DNA of 64,000 nt from NCBI RefSeq assembly GCF_000014445.1, contig NC_008531.1, positions 217,001 through 281,000 of the forward strand, written 5' to 3'. This DNA comes from Leuconostoc mesenteroides subsp. mesenteroides ATCC 8293. GTDB lineage: Bacteria > Bacillota > Bacilli > Lactobacillales > Lactobacillaceae. The stretch's first letter is position 1; each line of letters begins with the position of its first letter. Both the position numbers and the translations under genes were made by a program. The notes beneath the pieces were generated by a model. It did not search any database. It was not told the DNA's origin and was given only the letters and a program-made list of their open reading frames with translations. Positions 20,417 to 30,098 of the stretch are shown in pieces.

Positions 20417-21409
20417 ATGGCTATTTTAGTTCTTGGTGGAGCCGGTTATATCGGTTCACACATGGTTAAGCGTTTGATAGAAGCGGATCGCGACGTCGTT
20501 GTTGTTGATGCATTGTTTACGGGGCACCGCGAAGCGGTTAATCCAAAAGCAAAATTTTATCAAGTTGATATTCGTGATAAGACAGCATTGTCGGAAGTGT
20601 TTGACAAAGAAAATATCGAACAAGTTGTTCACTTTGCAGCCTTTTCAATTGTTCCAGAATCTGTAGCAAACCCACTAAAGTACTTTGATAATAATACTAG
20701 TGGTATGATTACTTTGCTAGAAGTGATGAAAGAACACGATGTTAAACAAATTGTGTTCTCGTCAACGGCAGCTACTTATGGTAATCCTGTTAATATTCCT
20801 ATTAAAGAAACAGATCCGCAACGACCAATTAATCCTTATGGTGAGTCAAAGTTAATGATGGAAAAAATCATGGCTTGGTCTGATCAAGCGGATGGTGTTA
20901 AGTGGGTTGCATTGCGCTACTTTAACGTAGCTGGTGCTGCCGAAGATGGTACAATTGGAGAAGATCACGCGCCTGAAACACATTTAGTACCAATTATTTT
21001 GCAAGCCGGTTTAGGTCAACGTGAATATATTGAGATGTTTGGTGATGATTACAATACTCCTGACGGTTTCAATGTTCGTGATTATGTCCATGTGTTGGAT
21101 TTGGCTGATGCTCATATTTTGGCATTGAAGTATTTAGCCGATGGAAACGATTCAAACCAATTTAACTTGGGATCTGCTACTGGATTCTCTGTTAAAGAAA
21201 TGGTAGAAGCAGCTAGATCAGCTACTGGTGTTGATATTCCCGCCAAGATTGGTCCCCGCCGAGCTGGTGACCCTGATATTCTGATTGCTAATTCAGACAA
21301 AGCACGTGATGTGCTTGGCTGGGCTCCTAAGTATGATAATGTACAAGATATTATCAAAACAGCCTGGAATTGGCACAAAAACCATCCATCAGGATATAAT
21401 GACAAGTAA
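20417..21409 (+). CDS. galE: UDP-glucose 4-epimerase
   Basis: The protein has 330 residues from the ATG at 20417. The short-chain dehydrogenase fold shows GGAGYIGSH (NAD binding), [10 protein letters not shown] with the catalytic Ser/Thr region, and YGESK (YxxxK). It interconverts UDP-glucose and UDP-galactose for the Leloir pathway or cell-surface sugars. A TATAAT at 20389-20394 makes it likely an independent transcript. The upstream in-frame codons lie inside the thioesterase gene and are rejected. No other gal genes are near. Confidence 0.93.
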   Translation: MAILVLGGAGYIGSHMVKRLIEADRDVVVVDALFTGHREAVNPKAKFYQVDIRDKTALSEVFDKENIEQVVHFAAFSIVPESVANPLKYFDNNTSGMITLLEVMKEHDVKQIVFSSTAATYGNPVNIPIKETDPQRPINPYGESKLMMEKIMAWSDQADGVKWVALRYFNVAGAAEDGTIGEDHAPETHLVPIILQAGLGQREYIEMFGDDYNTPDGFNVRDYVHVLDLADAHILALKYLADGNDSNQFNLGSATGFSVKEMVEAARSATGVDIPAKIGPRRAGDPDILIANSDKARDVLGWAPKYDNVQDIIKTAWNWHKNHPSGYNDK

Positions 21410-21425
21410 CATAATTCTTAAATAT

Positions 21426-21486
21426 AATCCTATCAAGAGAAGTGATTCTAAGTTATTTAGAATCTTCCTTGATAGGATTTTTTTAT
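21426..21486 (+). terminator. Terminator of galE
   Basis: A long two-part hairpin: AATCCTATCAAG pairs with CTTGATAGGATT, enclosing GATTCTAA/TTTAGAATC, followed by a T-run. Confidence 0.88.
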
Positions 21487-21606
21487 TTATTCGAAAATAA
21501 GATGAGTTTATTGTAATTTAAAATTAATGATTGATTAATCTAAAGGGAAGTAATATACTTGTAAGTACGTAAAAAATTACAATTTAAAGATAAACGAGAA
21601 ATAAAT

Positions 21607-22080
21607 ATGCAAATGTTATCTGAAATAGCTGGAAAAGGGACTTACATCATTAGAGAATTGACTGGTAGCCGGCGCTTAACCAAACGACTAGCAGAGATAG
21701 GGATTAAAGCGGGGAAAAGTATTGAAGTAATTTCTTTGCCTGATCATACTTCAGGGCTGATTATCTATTTTCAAGGGCAACGTTTAGCGGTGAGCAATGA
21801 TATTGCTAGTCAAATTAGTGTAGCACCAGTCAGTGAAATTACCACGGATCATTTTAAAACGTTATCCGATATGCCCATCAATAAACCAGGCGTAGTAGCC
21901 AAAATACTTGGTAATAAAGCACTGCGTAAGCGCTTGATGGATATGGGCATTACAAAAAATACCGTTGTTAGAATTGACCGTGTAGCGCCTTTAGGAGACC
22001 CGATAGAGTTGGTTGTCAGGGGCTATAAGTTAAGCTTAAGAAAAAGCGACGCACAACTAGTAGTATTAACAGAGATTTAG
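21607..22080 (+). CDS. feoA: FeoA protein with two FeoA domains
   Basis: The 157-residue protein has two SH3-like FeoA repeats. The first is about residues 3-73 (RRLTKRLAEIGIKAGKSIEVI). The second is about 85-157 (KALRKRLMDMGITKNTVVRID). FeoA helps FeoB take up ferrous iron. Most FeoA proteins have one domain; fused tandem forms occur in some Firmicutes. It ends 3 nt before feoB. The ribosome site is weak. Confidence 0.85.
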   Translation: MQMLSEIAGKGTYIIRELTGSRRLTKRLAEIGIKAGKSIEVISLPDHTSGLIIYFQGQRLAVSNDIASQISVAPVSEITTDHFKTLSDMPINKPGVVAKILGNKALRKRLMDMGITKNTVVRIDRVAPLGDPIELVVRGYKLSLRKSDAQLVVLTEI

Positions 22081-22083
22081 TCT

Positions 22084-24198
22084 ATGAATAAACAATGTAC
22101 AGTAGCCTTAGCAGGTAACCCAAACAGTGGGAAAACAACACTCTTTAATTTATTAACAGGTTCGCATCAACACATTGGAAATTGGCCAGGCGTTACTGTT
22201 GAAAAAAAGTCAGGTCGTTTAAAAAATAATCCTGACATCATTATTCAAGATTTACCTGGAACTTATTCCTTATCAGCATATAGTCCAGAGGAAGTAATCA
22301 CTCGTAACTTTTTAATTAATGATAAACCTGAACAGATCATCAATGTGCTCGATGCTACAAATATTGAACGTAATCTTTATTTTAGTTTGCAATTAATGGA
22401 AACTGGTGTACCAATTATTTTGGCTTTGAATATGTTGGATTTACTAGTAAAGCAAAGGCAATATCGAATTGATACCAAAAAATTATCTTATTTGCTTAAT
22501 GTACCGGTTGTTAGTATTAGTGCGTTAAAAAAGAAAAATATCAATCAGCTGACTAAACAGGTTATTGCTAACACTGACCAGCCACAAACCTATCCACATC
22601 CAGTTTATGATAAGCGGTTGGAATCGGCATTATCCATGATTGAAGAACAGATTGATGGCATTATCGAAGCAGATCAGTTGCGATGGTATGCGATTAAGCT
22701 CTTTGAGCGTGATGAAGCAGTTGGACATTTAAAATTAACGGCACAGCAGCAAACTGAAATTGACAATATAATTGATACAGCAGAAAAATTATTTAATGAT
22801 GACAGTGATAGCATAGTTGTTAATGCACGCTATGACTATATAGAACGCATCATAAACATGTGTGTAGTACGAACAAGTGATTTTTCAATGAGCATGAGTG
22901 ATCGTGTTGATATGGTAGTCACTAACCGGATTCTTGCATTACCTATTTTTATATTTGTCATGTGGATTGTGTATTTCTTATCGATCCAAACCATTGGAAC
23001 AATAGGAAGTGATTGGGTGAATGATGTATTATTCGGGGACTTTATTCCGAATAGTGCTAATGCAATTTTAACGTATTTGCATGTTTCAGTATGGTTGAAG
23101 AGTTTAATTATTGACGGTCTTATTAATGGTATTGGGTCTGTGTTAGGTTTCTTACCACAAATTATGATGCTCTTTTTGTGCTTAAGTATTCTAGAAGACT
23201 GTGGTTACATGGCGCGAATTGCGTTTGTTATGGACCGCATTTTTCATCGTTTTAATCTTTCAGGGAAATCATTCATCCCCATGTTAATTTCAACAGGCTG
23301 TGGTGTACCAGGCATCATGTCGACACGAACGATTGAAAGTAAAAGTGATCGCCGTATGACAATTATGTTAACGACTTTTATGCCATGTTCAGCTAAGTTA
23401 ACCGTTATTGCGCTGGTCAGTGGGACATTTTTTCCAGAAAATTCATGGGTTGCACCAACATCATATTTTATTAGTATTTTGACAGTTGTTGGCTCAGGTA
23501 TTTTTTTGAAAAAAACAAAGCTCTTTTCAGAACCGCCAACGCCATTTGTAATGGAACTGCCTGCTTATCATTTGCCTAGTATTGGTAACGTTAGCCACAG
23601 TGTGTGGATTAAAGCACATGCCTTTATCAAAAAAGCAGGGACTATAATTTTTGCGTCATGTGTTGCCATCTGGTTTTTGTCCAATTTCAATTTTCACTTT
23701 CAAATGGTCGATCAAAACGACAGTATCTTAAGAGACATAGGTATGGTTATAGCACCTATTTTTGCACCATTAGGATTTGGTGACTGGCATGCGACCGTTG
23801 CAGTGATTGCTGGTCTAATTGCTAAGGAAAATTGTGTTAGCACATTAAACATTACTTTTGGTTCATCAAGCACTGCCTCATTTATGAGCACCTTAAGACA
23901 AACTTATTCCCCTATGGCGGGTTATTCGTTTCTTGTCTTTAACTTATTATGTGCACCTTGTTTTGCTGCCATCGGTGCTATGTATAAAGAATTTGGTGAT
24001 GCACTTTGGACTTGGCGCGCGGTAATCTATCAAACCGTTGTGGCTTATATGTGTGCGCTCAGTATTTTTCAAGTGAGTGAAATCATTCAAGGTAATGTTT
24101 CGGGGTACTTTGTTGCGTTATCGTTCATCGCTATTGGGTTGATGCTATATGGTATTTTTATCAAACGTGAGCGCCCGCAACAACTAGAATTGTATTAG
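22084..24198 (+). CDS. feoB: Ferrous iron transporter FeoB
   Basis: The 704-residue protein has an N-terminal G domain (G1 GNPNSGKTT, G3 DLPGTYSLS, G4 NMLD), a helical spacer and a C-terminal gated membrane region with GFLPQIMMLFLCLSILEDCGYMAR (interrupted here in listing) and the CGVPGIMSTRTI gate. It moves Fe2+ inward, driven or regulated by GTP. It is the middle gene of feoA-feoB and a small Cys-rich gene. Length is normal. Confidence 0.95.
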   Translation: MNKQCTVALAGNPNSGKTTLFNLLTGSHQHIGNWPGVTVEKKSGRLKNNPDIIIQDLPGTYSLSAYSPEEVITRNFLINDKPEQIINVLDATNIERNLYFSLQLMETGVPIILALNMLDLLVKQRQYRIDTKKLSYLLNVPVVSISALKKKNINQLTKQVIANTDQPQTYPHPVYDKRLESALSMIEEQIDGIIEADQLRWYAIKLFERDEAVGHLKLTAQQQTEIDNIIDTAEKLFNDDSDSIVVNARYDYIERIINMCVVRTSDFSMSMSDRVDMVVTNRILALPIFIFVMWIVYFLSIQTIGTIGSDWVNDVLFGDFIPNSANAILTYLHVSVWLKSLIIDGLINGIGSVLGFLPQIMMLFLCLSILEDCGYMARIAFVMDRIFHRFNLSGKSFIPMLISTGCGVPGIMSTRTIESKSDRRMTIMLTTFMPCSAKLTVIALVSGTFFPENSWVAPTSYFISILTVVGSGIFLKKTKLFSEPPTPFVMELPAYHLPSIGNVSHSVWIKAHAFIKKAGTIIFASCVAIWFLSNFNFHFQMVDQNDSILRDIGMVIAPIFAPLGFGDWHATVAVIAGLIAKENCVSTLNITFGSSSTASFMSTLRQTYSPMAGYSFLVFNLLCAPCFAAIGAMYKEFGDALWTWRAVIYQTVVAYMCALSIFQVSEIIQGNVSGYFVALSFIAIGLMLYGIFIKRERPQQLELY

Positions 24199-24212
24199 AA
24201 AGGTCAGTCAAT

Positions 24213-24380
24213 ATGTCAACATTTATCATAGCTGCTATTATTTTTATCTTGTTTGCGTTGGTCATATACAATAAATTTTTTAAGAAAAATGCTAGTGGTA
24301 GTTGTCATGATTGTGTCGACATTGGTTGTCCGCTTGCCGATCAATCAAAAATGTTAAAAAACAAAAAAAGCCATCATTAA
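24213..24380 (+). CDS. FeoB-associated Cys-rich small membrane protein
   Basis: The 55-residue protein reads MSTFIIAAIIFILFALVIYN, followed by a basic stretch and the Cys-rich CHDCVDIGCPLADQ. One membrane helix and a C-terminal metal-binding-like CxxC...C patch match the FeoB-associated Cys-rich family, a possible FeoC substitute. GAAAGGTC precedes the ATG. Its TAA stop touches the first base of the repeat at 24380. Confidence 0.85.
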   Translation: MSTFIIAAIIFILFALVIYNKFFKKNASGSCHDCVDIGCPLADQSKMLKNKKSHH

Positions 24381-24718
24381 AACACGAAACCCCGATGAAC
24401 TAACGCGTTCATCGGGGATTTTTTATTATGAGAGAATATTTGAGAGAGAAGAGAATAGTATATTCGGGAGAGAATATAAGTTTGTTTATAGTCGCGGGGA
24501 GAGCGCGACTTGGCTCCCTTTTACCATGGGGTTTCGTGTTTCTGATGTGATTGCCATCAGTCATACTGCTTATGTTTTTCAGTCCTCCAAAAATTTAGAT
24601 TTTTTATTTGTTATATTTTAATTCAACTAGGCTTGTTGTTTGAGATAACTTGCTTTGTTGATGTTTATAATATAACGTTCTAAAATTAAATTCATGTAAA
24701 CTGAAGATAAAGTGAACA
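24380..24718 (-). repeat. Structured inverted repeat, copy 1 (left of scr cassette)
   Basis: This stretch of about 340 nt fills the space between the feo operon and the 3' end of scrR. It is repeated in inverted orientation at 30099-30439, beyond scrK. A 14-bp pair (AAACACGAAACCCC at 24380-24393 and GGGGTTTCGTGTTT at 24528-24541) bounds an inner unit of 162 nt. Inside are the hairpins CCCCGATGAAC/GTTCATCGGGG and AGTCGCG/CGCGACT and a purine-rich tract. Outside the unit lie CTGATG/CATCAG and a 73-nt stretch (24615-24687) identical to the other copy. No transposase or long conserved ORF is present. Strand is given as minus because pairing is best kept on that strand. I do not recognise the family. 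Confidence 0.85.
24390..24424 (+). terminator. Terminator of the feo operon inside the repeat
   Basis: CCCCGATGAAC, loop TAACGC, GTTCATCGGGG, then ATTTTTT: a perfect 11-bp stem with a T-run on the plus strand. The corresponding hairpin in copy 2 has no clear T-run in that direction. Confidence 0.85.
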
Positions 24719-24726
24719 TTAAATGA

Positions 24727-25692
24727 TTATTTCTCTGTTGAATCACGCACAACGAGTTCACCATCTAACACAGTACGTATAGTGTTAGATGGGTTGGTAT
24801 CGCGTACAGTACAAAACAGTTCATAAATTTTTTTCCCAGTTTGGTAAAAATCATATTCAAAGCTAGTTAAGTTTGGTGTAACGGTCGTACTTAAATCGGA
24901 TCTACCAAATCCAATATATTGGGCATTTTGTCCAGTTGCTAAACCAGCTTGAAGAGCACCGATTGTGATGCGATCAGTCGCGCCAATAATTAAATCAAAA
25001 TTTTGGGACTGCATCGCTTGTTGTGCGGCTATTTTTGCTTCTGCTATGCTGAACTTTGAATCAACGACAGTCACCTTGCTAGTTGACAGTTTTTTTCTAA
25101 TATTGAGAAAACGATCATGACCAATGGCCCAATCCATTGTTTCATCAATTTTTAACAGTAAAGTATTTTGAGGATGCAGTGATGCAGCAAATTCACCGAC
25201 AACAGTTCCGGCTTGCAGATCGTTCATGACTACGCGATGAAAGTTAGGTTCTTCTTGTCCTTGGATAACTACTGGTGCATCAAATTCAGTTAATGCGTTA
25301 CGTAACTCGTCGTTTAAATTAGCTGTTAAAACAATCAAGCCACCAACATTTTGTGTACGTAATTTTTCAATAGCAGCGAGCTCACGTTTAGTCGATTGAT
25401 AGGTATTGACGATCAAGAAAGTATCATTTTCGTTTGCATCATCTAGCCCACGGAGCATTTCAACTTGGGCGGATGAATCGAGCCGAGGCACAATCACACC
25501 TATCGTGTGATTGACTTTCTGTTTTAAACTTTGCGCAAAGGTATTGGGCTGGTAATTATTTTCGGTAACAACTTTGTTTATTTTTTCACGTGTTTTAGCA
25601 CTGACCGGTCCGCCATTCAAATAGCGGGAGACAGTGCTTTTTGCTACTTGAGCCATATTAGCAATATCAGTTATTGTCAATTTTTTTTCCAT
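24727..25692 (-). CDS. scrR: LacI-family sucrose operon repressor
   Basis: The protein has about 321 residues. The N-terminal LacI HTH is clear (TITDIANMAQVAKSTVSRYLNGGPVSAKTREKI), followed by a periplasmic-binding-protein-like sensor domain. It is divergent from scrA, with operator-like boxes between. In the family it is released by sucrose or sucrose-6-phosphate and fructose phosphates. The ATG at 25692 or the GTG at 25698 could be the start; neither has a strong ribosome site. Its 3' end abuts repeat copy 1. Confidence 0.88.
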   Translation of the reverse strand: MEKKLTITDIANMAQVAKSTVSRYLNGGPVSAKTREKINKVVTENNYQPNTFAQSLKQKVNHTIGVIVPRLDSSAQVEMLRGLDDANENDTFLIVNTYQSTKRELAAIEKLRTQNVGGLIVLTANLNDELRNALTEFDAPVVIQGQEEPNFHRVVMNDLQAGTVVGEFAASLHPQNTLLLKIDETMDWAIGHDRFLNIRKKLSTSKVTVVDSKFSIAEAKIAAQQAMQSQNFDLIIGATDRITIGALQAGLATGQNAQYIGFGRSDLSTTVTPNLTSFEYDFYQTGKKIYELFCTVRDTNPSNTIRTVLDGELVVRDSTEK

Positions 25693-25714
25693 AGACACAT
25701 ATTACCATGAACGC

Positions 25715-25819
25715 AATGAAAGCGTTGTCATTAACTTGTAATATTTAACTTAAAAAGGAGGTTGCAATTATTTTTGAAAGCGGTTACAATTAGTTTATAA
25801 ATAAATGGAAACGGTTCCA
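25715..25819 (+). promoter_or_regulatory. scrR-scrA intergenic promoter with three operator/cre-like boxes
   Basis: Boxes are ATGAAAGCGTTGTCAT (from 25716), TTGAAAGCGGTTACAA (from 25774) and TGGAAACGGTTCCA (25806-25819). Each fits the CcpA cre pattern and also the LacI-type half-site AACGG. A promoter TTGAAA, 16 nt, TATAAA (25774-25801) for scrA overlaps the second box. Which boxes serve ScrR and which CcpA cannot be decided by sight. Confidence 0.7.
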
Positions 25820-25851
25820 AAAAACTTAAAGAAATTTAGAGGAGCAGCAAA

Positions 25852-27813
25852 ATGGATCATAATAAAGTAGCAAAGCGTATTGCCGATGCTGTCGGCAAGG
25901 ACAATATTGTAGCCGCTGCACATTGTGCTACGCGTTTACGATTGGTGATCAAAGATGTTAAAAAGATCGATCAGGATGCCTTGGACAACGATTCCGATCT
26001 TAAAGGAACATTTAACGCTAACGGACAATATCAAATTATTGTTGGACCAGGCGATGTTAATGGTGTTTACGATGAATTTGTTAAAATTACCGGTGTTGAG
26101 CAAGCTTCAACTGCTGATTTGAAAAAAATTGCAGCACAATCAGGAAAAAGAAATCCTTTGATGGATTTGGTTAAAGTATTGTCAGATATATTTGTTCCTT
26201 TGATTCCAGCTCTGGTTGCCGGCGGTCTATTGATGGCATTGAATAACATTCTAACTGGTGAGGGAATGTTTGGCGCCAAATCTTTGGTTGAAATGTTTCC
26301 GCAAATCACAGGTTTAGCAGAAATGATCAATCTGATGGCTTCTGCACCGTTTGCATTCTTGCCGATTTTGATAGGAATTACAGCAACAAGACGTTTTGGA
26401 GGAAACGAAATTCTCGGAGCAGCTGCTGGTATGATGTTAGTTATGCCTAGTTTAGTCAACGGATATAATGTTGCCGAAGCGGTTGCCACTGGGAAGATGC
26501 CAACATGGGACTTGTTTGGTTTGTCAGTTGCGCAAGCTGGTTATCAAGGTCAAGTGTTACCGGTGATCGGTGTGGCATTCATCTTAGCTAACTTGGAAAA
26601 GTTTTTCCATAAGCACTTGAAAGGTGCTATTGACTTTACGTTTACACCGATGTTGTCTATCATATTAACTGGGTTTATCACATTTATTGTTGTGGGTCCG
26701 GTATTACGAATTGTCTCTAATGGTATTACTGATAGCTTGACATGGTTGGTTACGACGTTTGGCTTTATTGGTTACGGGGTCTTTGGTACATTCTACTCTG
26801 CTATTGTTATTACTGGTTTACATCAGAGTTTTCCGGCAATCGAAACACAGTTGTTGGCAGATGTTGCTAAAACAGGTGGTGATTTCATTTTCCCTATTGC
26901 CGCTGCATCTAACGTGGCACAAGGAGCTGCAACATTTGCTATTTATTTCTTAAGCAAAGGGGATGAAAAAGTACGGGCATTGGCTTCATCATCAGGTGCT
27001 TCAGCCATGCTGGGTATTACTGAACCAGCAATGTTTGGTGTTAACTTAAAATATAAGTTTCCATTTTTCATCGCTCTGGGATCAGCAGGAATTTCAAGCT
27101 TAGTAATGGGATTGTTCCAAGTGATGTCATCGTCGCTGGGACCAGCTGGTATAATTGGCTTTATTGCTATTCCAGCTAACAAATGGGTAGGATTCTTCAT
27201 CGCCATTGCGTTATCATTCGTGATTGCTTTTACAGCAACCCTAGCTTACGGTCGTTCACACATGCCAGTTTCTAAGTCAGGTAATAGACTAGCAAATCCA
27301 GTAGTTACTGAACATGAAGCAGGTTTTGAGGTCGATGCACCTGTTTCAGGTCATTTAATACCGTTAGCTGATGTCCCAGATAATGTTTTCTCAACTGGAA
27401 TGATGGGCAAGGGTGTAGCAATCGAACCGAGTGATGGTACGATTTACGCGCCGGCCGATGGTGAAATTACAGTAGCTTATCAAACAAAACATGCCTATGG
27501 ATTGACGACGGATGATGGGGTTGAGATATTAATTCATATTGGCTTAGATACGGTTAATCTTGAAGGTCAGGGATTTGAAAGCTTTGTAACGCAAGGACAA
27601 AAAGTTAAAAAAGGTGATAAATTAGGTACCTTTGATACGAATACTATCAAAAAAGCTGGATATCCTGTTACAACTATGGTCATTATCACGAACACAAAAG
27701 CATTTAATGATGTTGCGGTAGATGAAGCTTTCGATAATGATATCCAAGCAGGCCATCAGATTATAACGGCCATACCAAAAACTAGTGATTCAGCTGTTGG
27801 TGCGCCAGCATAA
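25852..27813 (+). CDS. scrA: Sucrose-specific PTS transporter, IIBCA
   Basis: The 653-residue protein has a IIB domain at the N terminus with the phosphorylated Cys in [10 protein letters not shown] (about residue 26), a IIC membrane domain in the middle and a IIA domain at the C terminus with the active His in [16 protein letters not shown]. It imports sucrose as sucrose-6-phosphate using phosphoenolpyruvate. The gene set scrA-scrB-scrK with scrR divergent assigns sucrose rather than another glucoside. GAGGAGCAG lies 6 nt before the ATG. Confidence 0.9.
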   Translation: MDHNKVAKRIADAVGKDNIVAAAHCATRLRLVIKDVKKIDQDALDNDSDLKGTFNANGQYQIIVGPGDVNGVYDEFVKITGVEQASTADLKKIAAQSGKRNPLMDLVKVLSDIFVPLIPALVAGGLLMALNNILTGEGMFGAKSLVEMFPQITGLAEMINLMASAPFAFLPILIGITATRRFGGNEILGAAAGMMLVMPSLVNGYNVAEAVATGKMPTWDLFGLSVAQAGYQGQVLPVIGVAFILANLEKFFHKHLKGAIDFTFTPMLSIILTGFITFIVVGPVLRIVSNGITDSLTWLVTTFGFIGYGVFGTFYSAIVITGLHQSFPAIETQLLADVAKTGGDFIFPIAAASNVAQGAATFAIYFLSKGDEKVRALASSSGASAMLGITEPAMFGVNLKYKFPFFIALGSAGISSLVMGLFQVMSSSLGPAGIIGFIAIPANKWVGFFIAIALSFVIAFTATLAYGRSHMPVSKSGNRLANPVVTEHEAGFEVDAPVSGHLIPLADVPDNVFSTGMMGKGVAIEPSDGTIYAPADGEITVAYQTKHAYGLTTDDGVEILIHIGLDTVNLEGQGFESFVTQGQKVKKGDKLGTFDTNTIKKAGYPVTTMVIITNTKAFNDVAVDEAFDNDIQAGHQIITAIPKTSDSAVGAPA

Positions 27814-27865
27814 ATACAAAAAAGGGGAAAACGTATTTATCAAGAATACGCAACTAAAATAATTC

Positions 27866-29131
27866 ATGTTTATTAAAGATGACATCAATCATTTTGAAAA
27901 ATATCATTTATATCCAACACAAGGATTATTGAATGATCCAAATGGACTTATATATTTTAAAGGACAATATCATGTGTTTTTCCAATGGAATCCACATGCT
28001 TGTAACCACAAATATAAGGAATGGGGACATTTTGTTTCAAACGACTTGAAAACATGGACTCGTTTAGAAACAGCTTTAAAGCCTTCACTTCCAGACATGG
28101 ACTCAGCTGGAATATATTCTGGTACAGCATTTGTTAAAGATGATAAGTTATATGTCTTCTATACAGGTAATGTTCGCGATGAATCTGGCCGGAGTGTGGC
28201 GTCTCATCAAATGTGGGCCGTTAGTGAGGATGGGATTCACTTTGAAAAACTTGGTGAACTATTCCCTCATCCAGAAGGTTTTACAAAAGATGTTAGAGAT
28301 CCTAAAGTTTGGCAGGGGAGAAACGGGCGATACTATTTGATGGTAGGTGCACGATCAAATGAAAATATAGGTGACATTCTTATTTATGAATCGGAAAACT
28401 TTAGTCAGTGGCAATTACATGGTTCGTTAATTGAAGGTGAATTAACTGATATTCGTGGCTATATGATTGAATGTCCAGATTTAATTGAGATAGATGGTAA
28501 GCAAATTTTAATGTTTTCACCGCAAGGATTACCAGCGGATGAAGAGAACTATCGCTATCAAAACATTCATAACACAGGTTATGTTGTCGGTACTTTTGAT
28601 GAAGAGACGTTACATTTTAAACCAGAAACTTCCTTTAAGGAAGTTGACAAGGGATTTGAATTTTATGCGCCACAAACCATGCATACCAATGAGGGCCGTA
28701 AAATAATGTGGGGATGGGCTGGTATGATGACACCAGAACGTGAAGCTTCGACTCCAACGATTGCTAGCAACAATTGGGTTCATGTGTTAACGATTCCACG
28801 CGAATTACACGTGACGTCGGACAATCTTTTGACACAGACACCTATTTCAGAAATTTTGCATACAAAACCTTTGACGAACTTTGGTGCTATTAATGTAGGT
28901 CAATATACAATTGATTCTCACGACAATTGGACATTATCTTTTGGTGAAAATATGACTTTAGTTCGAAACAAAAATCAACTTATATTATCACGTCGGCAGT
29001 GGGAAAATGGTGAAATTGAAAAAAGGCTGGTTGTAGGAGATATTAATCACACATTATTAATTGTTGACACAGATATTATTGAAGTGTTTACAAACAATAA
29101 TCAATCAGTCATGACGGCACGTTATTTTTAA
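27866..29131 (+). CDS. scrB: Sucrose-6-phosphate hydrolase (GH32)
   Basis: The protein has 421 residues with the GH32 motifs: LLNDPNGLIYFKGQYHVFFQ cut to its core NDPNG (nucleophile Asp), RDPKVW (transition-state Asp), and ECPDL (acid/base Glu). It splits sucrose-6-phosphate into glucose-6-phosphate and fructose. It is somewhat shorter than many homologues (about 450-490), with the shortening in the C-terminal beta-sandwich. It follows scrA by 52 nt. No strong ribosome site is seen before the ATG. Confidence 0.9.
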   Translation: MFIKDDINHFEKYHLYPTQGLLNDPNGLIYFKGQYHVFFQWNPHACNHKYKEWGHFVSNDLKTWTRLETALKPSLPDMDSAGIYSGTAFVKDDKLYVFYTGNVRDESGRSVASHQMWAVSEDGIHFEKLGELFPHPEGFTKDVRDPKVWQGRNGRYYLMVGARSNENIGDILIYESENFSQWQLHGSLIEGELTDIRGYMIECPDLIEIDGKQILMFSPQGLPADEENYRYQNIHNTGYVVGTFDEETLHFKPETSFKEVDKGFEFYAPQTMHTNEGRKIMWGWAGMMTPEREASTPTIASNNWVHVLTIPRELHVTSDNLLTQTPISEILHTKPLTNFGAINVGQYTIDSHDNWTLSFGENMTLVRNKNQLILSRRQWENGEIEKRLVVGDINHTLLIVDTDIIEVFTNNNQSVMTARYF

Positions 29132-29147
29132 GCATTGAAAATATTTG

Positions 29148-29161
29148 TGTAAACGATTACA
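29148..29161 (+). promoter_or_regulatory. cre-like palindrome upstream of scrK
   Basis: TGTAAACGATTACA is close to a perfect palindrome and fits a CcpA cre core. It lies in the 100-nt gap between scrB and scrK, so scrK may have its own catabolite-controlled expression. Confidence 0.6.
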
Positions 29162-29231
29162 ATGTAATTGTAGTAACTGGTTAACGTCTAACACAAACAC
29201 GATAATTTCGTGAAGAAGGAGCAATTAAATC

Positions 29232-30098
29232 ATGGGTTTATTAGGAGCAATTGAAGCAGGTGGAACGAAGTTTGTGGTCGCTGTTGCGGATCACGATTAT
29301 AATATTGTTGAGAGAACATCATTCCCTACACTTGATGGTCAAAAAACAGTAGAGCAAGTCATCGCTTTTTTTGATAAGTTTGACGACATCGACGCAATTG
29401 GTATTGCAGCTTTTGGACCAATTGACATTGTAGAGGGATCAACAACATATGGTCACGTTCTAGATACACCAAAACGCGGGTGGTCAGGATATGATTTTCT
29501 GGGTGCAATGAAAGACTGGCGTGATATTCCTTACTATTGGACTACTGACGTTAATGGCGCAGGATGGGCTGAGTTTGAAACTGGTGCAGCTAAAGATGTT
29601 AATAACATGGTTTATTTGACAGTTGGTACTGGTGTAGGTGCAGGAATTGTCTCTGGTGGCAAGTTAGTTGCTGGATATGGACATCCTGAAGCAGGACATA
29701 TTTTCTTACAAAAGCATCCTCTTGATAAATATGAAGGTCATTGCCCATTCCATGGCGATAATTGTTTGGAAGGCTTAGCTGCTGGTCCAGCAATTGAAGA
29801 GCGTTGGGGACGTAGTGCGAAGGAAATTCCAGATGATGATGTTGCCTGGAAGATTGAAGCCTTCTATCTTGCGCAAGCAGCCCTTGATTATACAATGATT
29901 TTACGCCCTGAAAAAATTGTTTTTGGTGGCGGTGTACCTCATCGTGAAATCTTATTCCCATTAATTCGCGAAAGTTTTGCTGAGCAAATGAGTGATTATT
30001 TAGCAGTTCCTGATTTGGATGAATACATCGTACCCGTTGCTAATGGCGATAATGCCGGCATCTTGGGTTGCTTCTATTTGGCAAAAACATTACTTTAA
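29232..30098 (+). CDS. scrK: Fructokinase, ROK family
   Basis: The 288-residue kinase has AIEAGGTKFVVAVAD (ATP phosphate loop) and the ROK zinc motif HCPFHGDNCLEG (about residues 171-182). It phosphorylates the fructose released by ScrB. GAAGGAGCA is 7-8 nt ahead of the ATG. Repeat copy 2 begins right after its stop codon. Confidence 0.92.
   Translation: MGLLGAIEAGGTKFVVAVADHDYNIVERTSFPTLDGQKTVEQVIAFFDKFDDIDAIGIAAFGPIDIVEGSTTYGHVLDTPKRGWSGYDFLGAMKDWRDIPYYWTTDVNGAGWAEFETGAAKDVNNMVYLTVGTGVGAGIVSGGKLVAGYGHPEAGHIFLQKHPLDKYEGHCPFHGDNCLEGLAAGPAIEERWGRSAKEIPDDDVAWKIEAFYLAQAALDYTMILRPEKIVFGGGVPHREILFPLIRESFAEQMSDYLAVPDLDEYIVPVANGDNAGILGCFYLAKTLL

Noticed and set aside
24380..24541. Repeat unit as a MITE with terminal inverted repeats
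   Set aside because: The 14-bp ends look like TIRs, but no target-site duplication is visible, homology extends well beyond one end, and pairing is strand-biased. A MITE remains possible but is not called.
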